Positions 50,657 through 60,890 of a stretch of DNA of 64,000 bases are shown piece by piece. Positions within the stretch are counted from its first letter, which is position 1. Every line of letters begins with the position of its first letter. Source of the stretch: Vibrio sp. Hep-1b-8 (GTDB lineage: Bacteria > Pseudomonadota > Gammaproteobacteria > Enterobacterales > Vibrionaceae); assembly GCF_006124995.1 (NCBI RefSeq), contig NZ_QEWN01000002.1:62001-126000 (forward strand). Direction: 5' to 3'. The notes below the pieces were generated by a model. It was not told where the DNA came from and made no database searches. It worked only from the letters and a program-made list of their open reading frames with translations. A program made the translations under genes and the position numbers.

Positions 50657-51994
50657 TTACAGCTGTAAAGAGAGTATTTTCGATTTACGTTGATAGTTGT
50701 ATAAGTTTTGCTTGTGTGATGGCAAAGAGTCGACACCCATTTCATGGAAACCCTGCTCTCTAAACCAGTGGAGACTATGAGTCGTCAGGACGAAAATTTG
50801 TTCGATACCCTGAGCTTTTGATTGCAATCTCATATGGTTAAGCAGCAACAGTCCTCGATTTCCATCGCGGTATTCTGGATGAATGGCCACACACGCCATT
50901 TCTGCCATTTTCTCATCAGAATAAGGATAAAGAGCTGCGCAACCAATGATTAGCCCATCTTTATCAATAATGGTGAATTGATGAATCTCTTGCTCAAGTT
51001 GCTCACGTGAACGTCTAACAAGAATGCCTTGCTCTTCTAATGGGCGAATCAAATCAAGAATGCCGCCAATATCGTCAATATCGGCAAGTCTGACTTGCTC
51101 TGCACTCGCCTCAACGACCTGAGTGCCGATACCATCGAGAGAGAAAAGCTCTTGAATCAGTGCGCCATCAACTTTGTAGCTGACCAAGTGGCTACGTGGA
51201 ACACCCGCTCGACATGCTGCTGTTGCTGCTCTAAGGAAACGTAAAGTCCCCGAAGAAGAGTCATTGTCTCTGCCGCGTTCGTTTTCCAGACGAGACAAAA
51301 TCCGTTCTGCGTCTTTGGGAAACAGCTCGGCGACCGCGTTGCCATTTTCATCAATGATGCCTTGTTCAGAACAGAAGCCAATCAACTTATCGGCATTTAA
51401 TTTTATTGCGACTTGGGTCGCCACTTCTTCAGAGAGTAAGTTGAAAGATTCTCCGGTCACTGAACTGGCGATAGGGCCAAGTAAAACGATCGAACCTTGA
51501 TCAAGCATACGGTTGATGCCTTGTGCATCGATACGTCTTATGCGCCCACTGTGACAATAGTCGATGCCATCGTCGACACCGAGCGGTTGAGCGATGACAA
51601 AGTTACCGCTGACAACGTTGAGTTGAGTACCGGCCATCGGCGTATTACTGAGGCTCATCGATAGCTGTGCGGTAATGCTCAACTGTAGTTGCCCTGCGGC
51701 TTGCATGACGTAGTTGAGAGATGTCTCATCGGTGATCCTGATACCTTTGTGGTAAGGCGTGTGATGATTATTTTGTTCAAGAAGATTGTTAATTTGTGGA
51801 CGCGCTCCATGGACCAATACAATTTTCACGCCCAAGCTATGCAACAGTGCGAGATCGCTGATAATATTGGCAAAATTTCCATCTGCTACAGCTTCACCGC
51901 CGATCATGATAACCATGGTCTTGTCTCGGTGAGCATTGACATAGGGAGCGGATTGTCTGAACCCCTTAACCAGAGCTGTACTTCGAATCTTCAC
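50657..51994 (-). CDS. argA: Amino-acid N-acetyltransferase (N-acetylglutamate synthase)
   Basis: ArgA acetylates glutamate, the first step of arginine synthesis. The 445-residue protein has an amino-acid-kinase-like N-terminal domain (about 1-290, with [18 protein letters not shown] and [11 protein letters not shown]) that binds arginine for feedback control, and a C-terminal GNAT acetyltransferase domain (about 295-440, with [20 protein letters not shown]). The length equals that of E. coli ArgA (443). Tandem ARG boxes immediately upstream predict repression by ArgR. Confidence 0.96.
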   Translation of the reverse strand: MKIRSTALVKGFRQSAPYVNAHRDKTMVIMIGGEAVADGNFANIISDLALLHSLGVKIVLVHGARPQINNLLEQNNHHTPYHKGIRITDETSLNYVMQAAGQLQLSITAQLSMSLSNTPMAGTQLNVVSGNFVIAQPLGVDDGIDYCHSGRIRRIDAQGINRMLDQGSIVLLGPIASSVTGESFNLLSEEVATQVAIKLNADKLIGFCSEQGIIDENGNAVAELFPKDAERILSRLENERGRDNDSSSGTLRFLRAATAACRAGVPRSHLVSYKVDGALIQELFSLDGIGTQVVEASAEQVRLADIDDIGGILDLIRPLEEQGILVRRSREQLEQEIHQFTIIDKDGLIIGCAALYPYSDEKMAEMACVAIHPEYRDGNRGLLLLNHMRLQSKAQGIEQIFVLTTHSLHWFREQGFHEMGVDSLPSHKQNLYNYQRKSKILSLQL

Positions 51995-52006
51995 AATATC
52001 TTCCGT

Positions 52007-52045
52007 AATGAATTTATATACAGATATACTGCAATTTTATTCTTT
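52007..52045 (-). promoter_or_regulatory. Tandem ARG boxes (ArgR operator) of argA
   Basis: Box 1 (52007-52024) contains TGAAT-TTAT-ATACA, nine of the ten fixed bases of TGAAT-N4-ATTCA. Box 2 (52028-52045) contains TGCAA-TTTT-ATTCT, seven of ten. They are separated by 3 bases and start 21 bases apart, the standard ArgR arrangement. Confidence 0.85.
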
Positions 52046-52234
52046 TTTCGGCAAGCGTTTTTTAGCGTCTAGATCTATTGTTTTTAGGCTTGGGTATAAG
52101 TGTTTCTTCTAGCTGAACTTGTGAATAATGCGTCACTCTGAGCGGCGCTAGGAGATTTGGTTCGAAGTTGTCTATATTTTGAACGACACTTAGAGAGTGA
52201 ATTCCATACTAGTGATGGGTAGGTAGTAAAGAAA

Positions 52235-52624
52235 GTGAGTAGTGTAAGTAAGGGTAAAAAGAAGCTCATAGAGCGAGCCATTTTGCTGTTAGCGATCGTC
52301 GCCGCTGTTGGTGCCGTTATGCTGGCCAATGTTCTTTATGACTTCTATCTAGAGAAAAAATACCCTAAGTCGGATCTTTATGGGACTTGGACTGAACAAG
52401 ATGTAGCGACTTATGCTGCTGAAGCGTTTGTCGTGACACCTGCGGGAGTCGCTATCAATGGTGGTATTGTCGACACTCGCTATAGTTGGAATGGCACATA
52501 CCTTGAATTTCAGGTCGGTAACAAGACGCGCCGCTTTAAAGTGCTCAATGAAGAGCTGACTGAGATACAGCTTATCTCTGAGCCGCACTACCAGCCTGTG
52601 TATCGATTGTCAGAAAACGATTAA
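52235..52624 (+). CDS. DUF2850 family membrane-anchored protein
   Basis: A 129-residue protein with one N-terminal membrane helix (about residues 14-35, AILLLAIVAAVGAVMLANVLYDF in part) and a soluble, probably periplasmic, beta-rich domain (SDLYGTWTEQDVATYAAEAF near its start). I match it from memory to DUF2850, seen mainly in Vibrionaceae; no function is known to me. The start is GTG with a weak ribosome site. It is divergent from argA and lies 85 bases before mltA. Confidence 0.78.
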   Translation: MSSVSKGKKKLIERAILLLAIVAAVGAVMLANVLYDFYLEKKYPKSDLYGTWTEQDVATYAAEAFVVTPAGVAINGGIVDTRYSWNGTYLEFQVGNKTRRFKVLNEELTEIQLISEPHYQPVYRLSEND

Positions 52625-52709
52625 AAATAACATTCCCTAACGACTGGCTAATTGCGTATTTCAGTCAAGTTTGTCATGCTCTTAGCATCGCTTGAAAGGA
52701 ATAAAATTA

Positions 52710-53813
52710 GTGTTCAAAAAATATCTTCCTATCGCCGCAGTCAGCGTTTTGTTTGGCTGTGCGCAACCTACCGATCGTGCTCAGCAATATATCGATGATG
52801 AATTCAATTCGATTTTGAATAAATCCTCACTTGTTGAGTCTGACAAACCTCGTGACTTTACTGAGTTCCATCGTCAGACTGAATTGGTCGTCGATAACTC
52901 GCCTTCATTGGCGGCCACATACCAACCTTTGTATGAAAAACTCAATGAGTGGATTCTTCAAAGTGGTGAGCCGACAGAGTTTGCTAACTTCGGCATTCAG
53001 GCTGCACAGCTAGGTGGTGGAGATAAAAAAGGTAATGTCCTATTTACGGGATATTTTTCTCCAGTCATGGAGCTTCGTCATCAACCGAACGAGGTCTTCA
53101 AATATCCGGTTTATGGTAAACCCGCTTGTGAAAGTGATTGTCCTACTCGTGCACAAATTTATGATGGTGCGCTTAGCGGACAAGGATTAGAGCTCGGCTA
53201 TGCTGCCAATATGATAGATCCATTTTTAATGGAGGTTCAGGGCAGTGGTTTTGTTCATTTTGAAGATGACGATACTTTGGAATACTTCGCTTACGGCGGC
53301 AAAAATAACAAAGCGTACGTGAGTATTGGACGCGTGTTGATTGAGCGAGAGCTCGTTTCACGCGAGAAAATGTCAATGAAAGCGATCAAGGAATGGGTTC
53401 TGGCAAACGATGAAGAGACTGTTCGTGAACTTCTAGAGCAAAATCCATCATTTGTTTTCTTTGAACCGCGCGCGGATGCGCCAGTAACAGGTTCTGCCGG
53501 AATTCCATTATTGCCTATGGCGTCGGTTGCTGGCGACCGCAGTATCTTTCCTATGGGGACGCCTATATTGGCTGAAGTACCTCTGCTGAACTCAGATGGT
53601 TCATGGAGTGGTGCACATCAGCTCCGTCTTTTGGTCGTGTTAGATACCGGTGGGGCTGTAAAGCAGAACCATCTTGATTTATATCACGGCATGGGACCGA
53701 GAGCGGGGATCGAAGCTGGGCACTACAAACACTTTGGTCGTGTATGGAAGCTGGGTCTTGAAAACTCAACGACTCAAGCGCCTTGGGCATTGCCACCGGA
53801 AAAGCGACAATAG
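52710..53813 (+). CDS. mltA: Membrane-bound lytic murein transglycosylase A
   Basis: MltA is an outer-membrane lipoprotein that cleaves the glycan strands of peptidoglycan with formation of 1,6-anhydromuropeptides. The 367-residue protein has a lipobox VLFGC with the acylated Cys17, the MltA domain (FTGYFSPVMELR; SGFVHFEDDD) and the C-terminal 3D domain with the catalytic aspartate region RLLVVLDTGGAVKQNHLDLY (quoted in part: VLDTGGAV). I use the GTG at 52710 because AAAGGA precedes it at proper distance; a TTG six codons earlier overlaps that ribosome site. Confidence 0.94.
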   Translation: MFKKYLPIAAVSVLFGCAQPTDRAQQYIDDEFNSILNKSSLVESDKPRDFTEFHRQTELVVDNSPSLAATYQPLYEKLNEWILQSGEPTEFANFGIQAAQLGGGDKKGNVLFTGYFSPVMELRHQPNEVFKYPVYGKPACESDCPTRAQIYDGALSGQGLELGYAANMIDPFLMEVQGSGFVHFEDDDTLEYFAYGGKNNKAYVSIGRVLIERELVSREKMSMKAIKEWVLANDEETVRELLEQNPSFVFFEPRADAPVTGSAGIPLLPMASVAGDRSIFPMGTPILAEVPLLNSDGSWSGAHQLRLLVVLDTGGAVKQNHLDLYHGMGPRAGIEAGHYKHFGRVWKLGLENSTTQAPWALPPEKRQ

Positions 53814-53905
53814 TTGAACAAGGACTCGTCTCCTTCATCTAGACTTTTTATTGAAGAGTGCGTATAAATCGCACTCTTTGTTTTTGTACCAAGCGGAAAA
53901 CCAAT

Positions 53906-54715
53906 ATGCGCGAACTCGATACTCCAGCTTCTGATAATTACAACCAACGTTTTGGTGGCACTCGCCGTCTTTACGGTAACAGTGAAGTCGAGATTTTGCG
54001 TGCTGCGCACGTTTGTGTCATCGGTATTGGTGGCGTGGGTTCATGGGCGGTAGAAGCCTTAGCTCGTACCGGAATTGGTCAACTGACACTTATCGATATG
54101 GACGATGTGTGTGTAACCAATATTAACCGTCAGATCCACGCTATGTCTGGTACTGTTGGTCAAAGTAAAATCGAAGTGATGGCAGAGAGAGTGAAGCTGA
54201 TTAACCCAGAATGTAAAGTCAATCTGATCGATGACTTTATCACTCCTGACAATCAGCACGAATACTTGAGTAAAGAGTATGACTATGTACTCGATGCGAT
54301 TGACAGCGTAAAAGCAAAAGCGTCCTTACTTGCCTACTGTCGTAGCAACAAAATCAAAGTCATTACCACTGGTGGTGCTGGTGGTCAGGTTGATCCAACC
54401 CAGATAAAGGTCGCTGATTTGACTAAGACGATTCAGGACCCACTAGCGAAAAAAATCAAAGATACGCTACGTCGCCATCATAATTTTCCAACCAATCCAG
54501 CACGTAAGTTTGGCATTGATTGTGTATTTTCAACTGAGCAGTTGAAATACCCTCAAGCAGACGGCACGGTTTGTGGCGTTAAGTCGACAGCGGAAGGCCC
54601 AAAACGTATGGATTGTGCGAGTGGCCTTGGTGCTGCAACGGTAGTGACGGCGACCTTTGGCTTTGTTGCCGTATCTCGCATTGTTGAAAAGCTAATCCAA
54701 AAACACAGTAAGTAA
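53906..54715 (+). CDS. tcdA: tRNA threonylcarbamoyladenosine dehydratase
   Basis: TcdA (CsdL, YgdL) cyclises t6A at position 37 of tRNAs to ct6A in an ATP-dependent reaction, with sulfur carrier support from CsdA-CsdE. The 269-residue E1-like protein has the nucleotide-binding motif GIGGVGSWAVEALARTG (about 40-56) and the conserved NRQIHAM and CVFSTEQLKYP segments. I use ATG 53906 (MRELDTP), preceded by AGCGGA; longer frames lack homology. csdE follows 15 bases later, the same pairing as in E. coli. Confidence 0.95.
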   Translation: MRELDTPASDNYNQRFGGTRRLYGNSEVEILRAAHVCVIGIGGVGSWAVEALARTGIGQLTLIDMDDVCVTNINRQIHAMSGTVGQSKIEVMAERVKLINPECKVNLIDDFITPDNQHEYLSKEYDYVLDAIDSVKAKASLLAYCRSNKIKVITTGGAGGQVDPTQIKVADLTKTIQDPLAKKIKDTLRRHHNFPTNPARKFGIDCVFSTEQLKYPQADGTVCGVKSTAEGPKRMDCASGLGAATVVTATFGFVAVSRIVEKLIQKHSK

Positions 54716-54730
54716 CAGGTGGATTTTTCT

Positions 54731-55159
54731 ATGTCGTCGTTTCCTCAATCTCCATTTGGCCACGATATTAGCGTTGAAGATATCATTGCGACTATACAAG
54801 GTTTCAAAGGCTGGGAAGATCGTTATCGTCAGGTTATCCAGTGGGGTAAAAAACTACCTCAGATGCCTGAAGAGCTAAAATCGCAACATGTGACGGTGGC
54901 AGGTTGTGAGAGTCAGGTTTGGTTGGTTCACGAACAGCTAGAAGACAAGTGGTATTTCTGTGCTGACTCTGATGCACGTATTGTTCGAGGTCTGATTGCA
55001 CTGGTGCTGGCTGCATTCGATGGCAAAACCACTCAGGAGATCGCGAGCTTTGATACTGATGGCTATTTCGAACAGCTAGGTCTGATTGCACACCTGAGCC
55101 CTTCCAGAGGTAATGGTCTTAAAGCGATTGTTGAGAAGATAAAGCAAGTCGCCCAATAA
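54731..55159 (+). CDS. csdE: Cysteine desulfuration protein CsdE
   Basis: CsdE is a SufE-like sulfur acceptor for the cysteine desulfurase CsdA. The 142-residue protein has the acceptor cysteine at Cys59 in TVAGCESQVWL, matching Cys61 of E. coli CsdE. I use ATG 54731, eight bases after AGGTGG (54717-54722); a GTG at 54719 falls inside that ribosome site. CsdA itself is not in the window. Confidence 0.94.
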   Translation: MSSFPQSPFGHDISVEDIIATIQGFKGWEDRYRQVIQWGKKLPQMPEELKSQHVTVAGCESQVWLVHEQLEDKWYFCADSDARIVRGLIALVLAAFDGKTTQEIASFDTDGYFEQLGLIAHLSPSRGNGLKAIVEKIKQVAQ

Positions 55160-55261
55160 TTTTCTCCTATTCAGCCTGTCAAAAAGGCGGACTGATTATT
55201 GCTGTTTAAAATTTAATCATTGCGATATTAACGCCTTAATAAATACGTGGCTTTACAATGC

Positions 55262-55290
55262 TTGTTGTCGCTGCGTAAAGGCTGTACAAT
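55262..55290 (+). promoter_or_regulatory. Predicted sigma-70 promoter for rlmN
   Basis: TTGTTG (55262-55267) and TACAAT (55285-55290) with a 17-base spacer, 40 bases before the rlmN start. Confidence 0.65.
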
Positions 55291-55329
55291 TCGCGCCCTT
55301 ATTTAATGTTCCGTCGCTTGAGAGGCCAC

Positions 55330-56457
55330 ATGACCACTGAAAAAATCAATCTACTCGACTTTGATCGTCAAGGTATGCGTAAGTTTTTTGCTGACCAGCT
55401 CGGTGAAAAAGCATTCCGTGCAGATCAAGTAATGAAGTGGATCTACCATTTCGGTGTTGATAACTTCGAAGACATGACCAACATTAACAAGAAGTTACGT
55501 GAGAAACTTGAGCTTCGTTGTGAGATTAAAGCTCCAGCCGTGGCGGAAGCACAACACTCTTCTGATGGCACGATTAAGTGGGCTATGAAGGTGGGTGATC
55601 AAGACGTTGAAACGGTATACATCCCAGAAGATGACCGTGCAACGCTTTGTGTTTCATCTCAGGTAGGCTGTGCGTTAGAGTGTAAGTTCTGTTCAACGGC
55701 GCAACAAGGCTTTAACCGTAACCTAAAAGTGTCTGAGATTATTGGTCAGGTTTGGCGTGCTGCACGTGAAATCGGTCTACAGAAAGAGACTGGTCGTCGC
55801 CCAATTACTAACGTCGTTATGATGGGGATGGGTGAACCGCTACTGAACATGAAAAACCTGATCCCAGCACTTGAGATCATGCTAGATGATCTAGGTTTCG
55901 GTCTTTCAAAGCGTCGCGTTACTGTGTCCACTTCAGGTGTGGTTTCTGGTCTTGATCAGATGACGGGTAAAATTGACGTTGCTTTAGCGATCTCGCTGCA
56001 TGCACCAAATGATAAGCTTCGTAGTGAAATCATGCCGATCAATGACCGTTGGGACATTCAGGACTTTTTGGCATCTGTGCGTCGCTACATTGCGTCTTCA
56101 AACGCTAACCGCGGCAAGGTAACCGTTGAGTATGTGTTACTTGACCATGTTAATGATGACATGGACCACGCACGTGAGTTGGCAGAGCTACTCAAAGACA
56201 CGCCTTGTAAAATCAACCTGATTCCGTTTAACCCGTATCCAGGTTCACCATACAAGAAGCCAAGCAACTCTCGTATCGACCGCTTCCAGAAAACGTTGAT
56301 GCAGTACGAACACACAGTCACGGTACGTAAAACACGTGGCGACGATATTGATGCAGCATGTGGTCAGTTGGTGGGTGATGTCATTGACCGTACTAAACGT
56401 ACTGCGATGAACAAAGCCGCAAAAGGTGAGACCATCGAAATTAAAGCGGTTTCATAA
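55330..56457 (+). CDS. rlmN: Dual-specificity RNA methyltransferase RlmN
   Basis: RlmN is a radical-SAM enzyme that methylates C2 of A2503 in 23S rRNA and of A37 in certain tRNAs. The 375-residue protein has the cluster motif CALECKFC (Cys114, Cys118, Cys121), the SAM-binding GMGEPLLN and the C-terminal catalytic cysteine in [13 protein letters not shown] use ATG 55330, preceded by GAGAGG; a further ATG eight codons upstream lacks a ribosome site. A terminator directly follows. Confidence 0.96.
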   Translation: MTTEKINLLDFDRQGMRKFFADQLGEKAFRADQVMKWIYHFGVDNFEDMTNINKKLREKLELRCEIKAPAVAEAQHSSDGTIKWAMKVGDQDVETVYIPEDDRATLCVSSQVGCALECKFCSTAQQGFNRNLKVSEIIGQVWRAAREIGLQKETGRRPITNVVMMGMGEPLLNMKNLIPALEIMLDDLGFGLSKRRVTVSTSGVVSGLDQMTGKIDVALAISLHAPNDKLRSEIMPINDRWDIQDFLASVRRYIASSNANRGKVTVEYVLLDHVNDDMDHARELAELLKDTPCKINLIPFNPYPGSPYKKPSNSRIDRFQKTLMQYEHTVTVRKTRGDDIDAACGQLVGDVIDRTKRTAMNKAAKGETIEIKAVS

Positions 56458-56783
56458 TCACGTGTAAGAATTTACTAAAGCCAGAGCCTCGCTCTGGCTT
56501 TTTTGTTACATCGTGTAGCGATATTTATGTCAAAATAACGAAAAACCTTGAGCTGCTTGTAAAATATGCACTTTCTCTATGTTGTTTCATCTATGATATC
56601 TATTAGAATTAAAGGTTAACGCTTTCGGGGTATTCCCCTGTTTATTGAGTGGAGCGTAACTTTTTATTAAATGAGGCTTTGACCTCGAATTATTTCAGGG
56701 CTTGGTTATCTCGCATTCAACGAAAAATAAATAATTAAGATGCGAATTAGCAAGGCACTAACGAGAAGAGAATTATTACCATC
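56458..56783. other. Gap between rlmN and rodZ
   Basis: After the rlmN terminator, about 280 AT-rich bases hold no supported gene. A GGGG-TATT-CCCC mini-hairpin lies near 56626-56640. The rodZ promoter is expected here. In related vibrios I recall a pilF/pilW gene at this place; no remnant is recognisable. Confidence 0.5.
56478..56506 (+). terminator. Rho-independent terminator of rlmN
   Basis: AAGCCAGAGC and GCTCTGGCTT form a perfect 10-bp stem around CTC, followed by T residues. Confidence 0.92.
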
Positions 56784-57758
56784 ATGACTGCTGAACAACA
56801 AACTCCAGCTAGCGAAGAGCAAGTAGAAAAAGTACAAGCGGGTACGCTATTAAAGAACAAACGTGAGCAACTTGGTTTATCGCAAAAGCAAATTGCCGAC
56901 CGTCTCCGTCTCCGTCTTTCAATCATTGAGAATATCGAAAACAACAACTTTGCTTCTGATCAGGTTGCGACCTTTACTCGCGGTTATCTACGTTCTTACG
57001 CTAAAGCGGTAGGAATTGAAGAATCCGCCGTCCTTTGCGCATTGGACGGGTGTGAAGAAACTAAGCCAGAACCTCAGGAGATGAAGAGCTTTTCACGAAA
57101 AACCAAACGTGAAGCCCATGACAGCCGTATTATGACCCTTACTTGGGGGATCTTTGCGGTCATTATTGGTATCTCTTCCGTTTGGTGGTGGCAAAACCAA
57201 GAAACGACCATGCTCGACTTAACCAGCCAAACAGAGCAGGAAATTGAGCTTGAACAGCAGGCCGCTAACCAAGAGCTCGATTTTACCACTTTAGAAAGTG
57301 CGCAGCCGCAACCAGAGGCTGCGCTCGATGCTAATGCCGATGACGTGCCAGAAGTGGAACCCGTGTTAGAACAACCAGATTCTCAAGCGCCTCTAGAGAC
57401 AGAAATTGTCCCAGAAGTTGCAAAACAAGCTCAGCCTGAAAAACAGCTAGAGCAAAACGTTAATACTACGGAAGCAGAGCCTGTGTCTGAGTCAGTTCAA
57501 TCGACGCAATCCGACACGGTTGTTAATCTGCTCAAACTCACTTTCTCAGATGATTGCTGGATCCAGGTTAAGGACTCTTCAGGTAAAACATTATCGACTG
57601 GTGTGAAAAAAGCAGGGCAGACGCTCGAATTAAGTGGCAATTTGCCATATAGCGTCATTTTAGGTGCTCCTGAAAACGTTTCAATGACATTAGCGAGTGA
57701 ACCTGTCGACCTTTCTGGGTATACTTCAGGCAAAGTAGCAAGATTCAACTTACCTTAG
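56784..57758 (+). CDS. rodZ: RodZ family cell-shape protein
   Basis: RodZ is a bitopic inner-membrane protein that binds MreB and supports rod shape. The 324-residue protein has an N-terminal Cro/XRE-type HTH (about 20-90, [20 protein letters not shown] in part: [12 protein letters not shown]), one membrane helix near 117-136 ([19 protein letters not shown]), a glutamate/glutamine/proline-rich periplasmic linker (about 145-245) and a C-terminal beta domain (DUF4115-like, about 248-322). It is followed by ispG after eight bases. Identity as RodZ is supported by the conserved neighbours. Confidence 0.92.
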   Translation: MTAEQQTPASEEQVEKVQAGTLLKNKREQLGLSQKQIADRLRLRLSIIENIENNNFASDQVATFTRGYLRSYAKAVGIEESAVLCALDGCEETKPEPQEMKSFSRKTKREAHDSRIMTLTWGIFAVIIGISSVWWWQNQETTMLDLTSQTEQEIELEQQAANQELDFTTLESAQPQPEAALDANADDVPEVEPVLEQPDSQAPLETEIVPEVAKQAQPEKQLEQNVNTTEAEPVSESVQSTQSDTVVNLLKLTFSDDCWIQVKDSSGKTLSTGVKKAGQTLELSGNLPYSVILGAPENVSMTLASEPVDLSGYTSGKVARFNLP

Positions 57759-57766
57759 AAATTACT

Positions 57767-58885
57767 ATGCAATACGAATCTCCGATCAAACGTCGTCCAT
57801 CGACTCGTATCTACGTGGGCGATGTACCTATTGGTGACGGTGCACCAATCGCAGTACAGTCAATGACCAACACCCGAACAACAGACGTTGAAGCGACTGT
57901 TGCTCAAATCCGTGCTTTGGAAAATGTCGGTGCAGACATAGTGCGAGTTTCTGTACCAACTATGGATGCAGCCGAAGCATTCAAACTGATCAAACAACAG
58001 GTCAATGTCCCACTTGTCGCGGATATTCACTTTGATTACCGAATCGCACTTAAAGTTGCTGAGTACGGTGTTGACTGTTTACGCATTAACCCAGGCAACA
58101 TAGGCAACGAAGAGCGCATTCGTTCAGTTGTCGATTGTGCTCGCGACAAAAATATTCCTATTCGTATTGGTGTTAATGGTGGCTCTCTGGAAAAAGATAT
58201 CCAGATGAAATATGGCGAACCAACGCCAGAAGCCCTAGTTGAATCAGCAATGCGTCATGTCGATATTCTAGACCGTCTCAACTTTGACCAATTTAAAGTC
58301 AGTGTAAAAGCGTCGGATGTCTTCTTAGCTGTCGATTCGTACCGACTACTGGCGAAGAAAATTGATCAGCCGCTGCACTTAGGTATTACCGAAGCGGGTG
58401 GTGCTCGTGCTGGCGCGGTTAAATCTTCTGTTGGTCTTGGTATGTTATTAGCGGAAGGGATTGGCGATACGCTGCGCATCTCTTTAGCGGCTAACCCAGT
58501 TGAAGAGATCAAGGTTGGTTTCGATATTCTGAAATCACTGCGCATTCGTTCACGCGGTATCAACTTTATTGCGTGTCCGAGCTGCTCTCGTCAAGAATTT
58601 GATGTCATTGGTACGGTCAACGCACTCGAAGAACGCTTAGAAGATATTATTACACCGATGGATGTTTCGATTATCGGTTGTGTCGTTAACGGTCCGGGTG
58701 AAGCTGAAGTGTCGCATCTAGGACTAGCAGGAAGCAACAAGAAGAGTGCTTTCTACGAAGACGGCAAACGTCAAAAAGAGCGTTTTGATAACAATGATCT
58801 CGTCGCGCAACTTGAAGCGAAGATTCGTGCCAAGGCTGCGATTCTTGACGAGAAACAACGTATCGACATTAAAGTACAAGATTAA
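57767..58885 (+). CDS. ispG: 4-hydroxy-3-methylbut-2-enyl-diphosphate synthase
   Basis: IspG reduces MEcPP to HMBPP in the MEP isoprenoid pathway using a [4Fe-4S] cluster. The 372 residues equal the E. coli enzyme in length. Cluster ligands are seen in [11 protein letters not shown] and [12 protein letters not shown]; the N-terminal TIM-barrel carries [16 protein letters not shown]. It lies eight bases after rodZ and 45 bases before hisS in the conserved order. Confidence 0.97.
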   Translation: MQYESPIKRRPSTRIYVGDVPIGDGAPIAVQSMTNTRTTDVEATVAQIRALENVGADIVRVSVPTMDAAEAFKLIKQQVNVPLVADIHFDYRIALKVAEYGVDCLRINPGNIGNEERIRSVVDCARDKNIPIRIGVNGGSLEKDIQMKYGEPTPEALVESAMRHVDILDRLNFDQFKVSVKASDVFLAVDSYRLLAKKIDQPLHLGITEAGGARAGAVKSSVGLGMLLAEGIGDTLRISLAANPVEEIKVGFDILKSLRIRSRGINFIACPSCSRQEFDVIGTVNALEERLEDIITPMDVSIIGCVVNGPGEAEVSHLGLAGSNKKSAFYEDGKRQKERFDNNDLVAQLEAKIRAKAAILDEKQRIDIKVQD

Positions 58886-58930
58886 TCTCAACCTAGATTA
58901 CGCTAAGTAATTAACCTAACGGTAGATATT

Positions 58931-60199
58931 GTGGCAAAGAAAATCCAAGCAATTCGAGGCATGAACGATTGCCTTCCAACTCAATCACCACTGTGGCAAA
59001 AACTTGAAAACACAGTGAAAAACGTAATCAGCGCATACGGTTACAATGAAGTGCGCATGCCAATCGTTGAGATGACCCATCTATTTCGCCGTGCAATTGG
59101 TGAAGTAACCGATGTGGTTGAAAAAGAGATGTACACTTTTGAAGACCGCAATGGCGATAGCCTGACTCTACGTCCAGAAGGCACTGCGGGTTGTGTACGT
59201 TCTTGCATTGAAAACAGCCTGATTGATCGCTCAGAGCAGCGTTTGTGGTACATGGGACCGATGTTCCGTCATGAGCGCCCACAGAAAGGTCGCTACCGTC
59301 AGTTCCACCAGTGTGGTGTTGAGGTATTTGGTCTAGATGGCCCTGATGTTGATGCTGAACTTATTATGATGACAGCGCGCTTATGGCGTGAGCTGGGTAT
59401 CGATAAGCATGTACGTCTTGAGCTTAACTCTATTGGCTCGCTGGATGATCGTGCGAACTACCGTACCGCACTGATTGCTTTCTTAGAGCAGCATCTTGAT
59501 GTTCTTGATGATGATTGTAAGCGTCGTATGCATACCAATCCACTACGTGTTTTGGATACAAAGAATCCAGATGTACAGGCGATTCTTGGCGATGCACCTC
59601 GCCTTTCTGATTATCTAGGTGAAGAGTCTAAAGAACATTTTGCAGGACTTTGTGAACTTCTTGACGCTGCTGGTATCGAATACACAGTTAACGAACGCTT
59701 AGTTCGTGGTTTGGATTACTACAACCGCACTGTATTCGAGTGGATCACTGAAAGCCTAGGTGCACAAGGCACCGTTTGTGGTGGTGGTCGTTATGATGGT
59801 CTGGTTGAACAGTTAGGCGGTAAAGCAACACCTGCTGTTGGCTTCGCTATGGGTCTAGAGCGTCTAGTATTGATGCTTGAAACTTTGGAATTAACTGAAG
59901 TTCGTCGTAGCGTTGACGTTTACATGGTCACAGCGGGTGAAGGCACTATGATGGCGGGTATGAAGCTAGCGGAAACATTGCGTGAGCAGGTACCAGGTCT
60001 ACGTGTTATGAACCACTTTGGTGGTGGTAACTTCAAGAAGCAGTTCAAGCGTGCGGATAAAGTCGGCGCAGCGGTCGCATTGGTTCTTGGTGAAAACGAA
60101 GTTGCGGATAACACAGTTGTACTGAAAGATCTGATTGGTGGTACACAAGATACATACAGCCAAGCAGACGTTATCGCAAAACTATCTGAGCTAGTTTAA
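58931..60199 (+). CDS. hisS: Histidyl-tRNA synthetase
   Basis: A class II aminoacyl-tRNA synthetase charging tRNA-His. The 422-residue protein has motif 2 ([19 protein letters not shown]), the histidine signature [15 protein letters not shown] and motif 3 ([13 protein letters not shown]), followed by the anticodon-binding domain from about residue 325. The start is GTG. A terminator hairpin lies 18 bases after its stop. Confidence 0.97.
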   Translation: MAKKIQAIRGMNDCLPTQSPLWQKLENTVKNVISAYGYNEVRMPIVEMTHLFRRAIGEVTDVVEKEMYTFEDRNGDSLTLRPEGTAGCVRSCIENSLIDRSEQRLWYMGPMFRHERPQKGRYRQFHQCGVEVFGLDGPDVDAELIMMTARLWRELGIDKHVRLELNSIGSLDDRANYRTALIAFLEQHLDVLDDDCKRRMHTNPLRVLDTKNPDVQAILGDAPRLSDYLGEESKEHFAGLCELLDAAGIEYTVNERLVRGLDYYNRTVFEWITESLGAQGTVCGGGRYDGLVEQLGGKATPAVGFAMGLERLVLMLETLELTEVRRSVDVYMVTAGEGTMMAGMKLAETLREQVPGLRVMNHFGGGNFKKQFKRADKVGAAVALVLGENEVADNTVVLKDLIGGTQDTYSQADVIAKLSELV

Positions 60200-60216
60200 A
60201 CAATTTATCTATTCTC

Positions 60217-60245
60217 AAAAGTGGTGATGAGTGTCGCCACTTTTT
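60217..60245 (+). terminator. Terminator after hisS
   Basis: AAAAGTGG and CCACTTTT form a perfect 8-bp stem around a 12-base loop, followed by T residues. It lies only 22 bases before the chosen yfgM start. Confidence 0.72.
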
Positions 60246-60266
60246 AAAGATGTAAGAGGACAGGAA

Positions 60267-60881
60267 GTGGAACTCTACGATACTGAAGAACAACAAGTAG
60301 AAGCGATCAAAGATTGGTGGAAAGAGAACGGCAAAGCAGTCATTTTGGGTGCGGTTGTTGGTCTGGGCGGTCTGTTTGGTTGGCGTTACTATCAAGATTC
60401 TGTAACAGCCGCTCAAGAAGCCGCGTCTGAAAGCTACACCAAAGCGGTACAATCATTAGCAGAAAAAGGCGTATCAGCAGAAGGCGATATTCAAGCTTTC
60501 ATTGATGCCAACAAAGAGACTGAATACTCAGTGCTTGCTGCGTTACAACTGGCTAAAGTTCAAGTTGAAGCGGGCAATCTGGATGAAGCGTTGGCTCAAC
60601 TAGAGTGGGCGAAGTCTGCAACCAAAGATGCAGCAGTATCTGCGGTACTTAACTACCGTCTTGCGCGTGTTAAAGCGGAGCAAGGTGAGTTTGATGCCGC
60701 TATCGCAGAACTCGCCAACATCACTGACCAAAGTTGGGCAGGTCGTGTTGCTGAGTTGAAAGGCGACATCTTGTTGCGTAAAGGCGATACACAAGCAGCG
60801 TATTCTGCATACACAGAAGCGCAGCAATCTGGTGATGCTAGCCAGGCTCTACAAATGAAACTGGATGACCTAGCCAAGTAA
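60267..60881 (+). CDS. yfgM: YfgM family protein, ancillary SecYEG/periplasmic chaperone partner
   Basis: YfgM is a membrane-anchored protein with a periplasmic TPR domain that binds SecYEG together with PpiD. The 204-residue protein starts MELYDTEEQQVEAIKDWW, close to the E. coli N-terminus, with a membrane helix at about 24-41 (AVILGAVVGLGGLFGWRYY). I use the GTG at 60267, with AGAGGA six bases upstream; the alternative GTG at 60231 lies inside the loop of the hisS terminator. bamB follows after nine bases. Confidence 0.92.
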   Translation: MELYDTEEQQVEAIKDWWKENGKAVILGAVVGLGGLFGWRYYQDSVTAAQEAASESYTKAVQSLAEKGVSAEGDIQAFIDANKETEYSVLAALQLAKVQVEAGNLDEALAQLEWAKSATKDAAVSAVLNYRLARVKAEQGEFDAAIAELANITDQSWAGRVAELKGDILLRKGDTQAAYSAYTEAQQSGDASQALQMKLDDLAK

Positions 60882-60890
60882 GGGCGTAGC

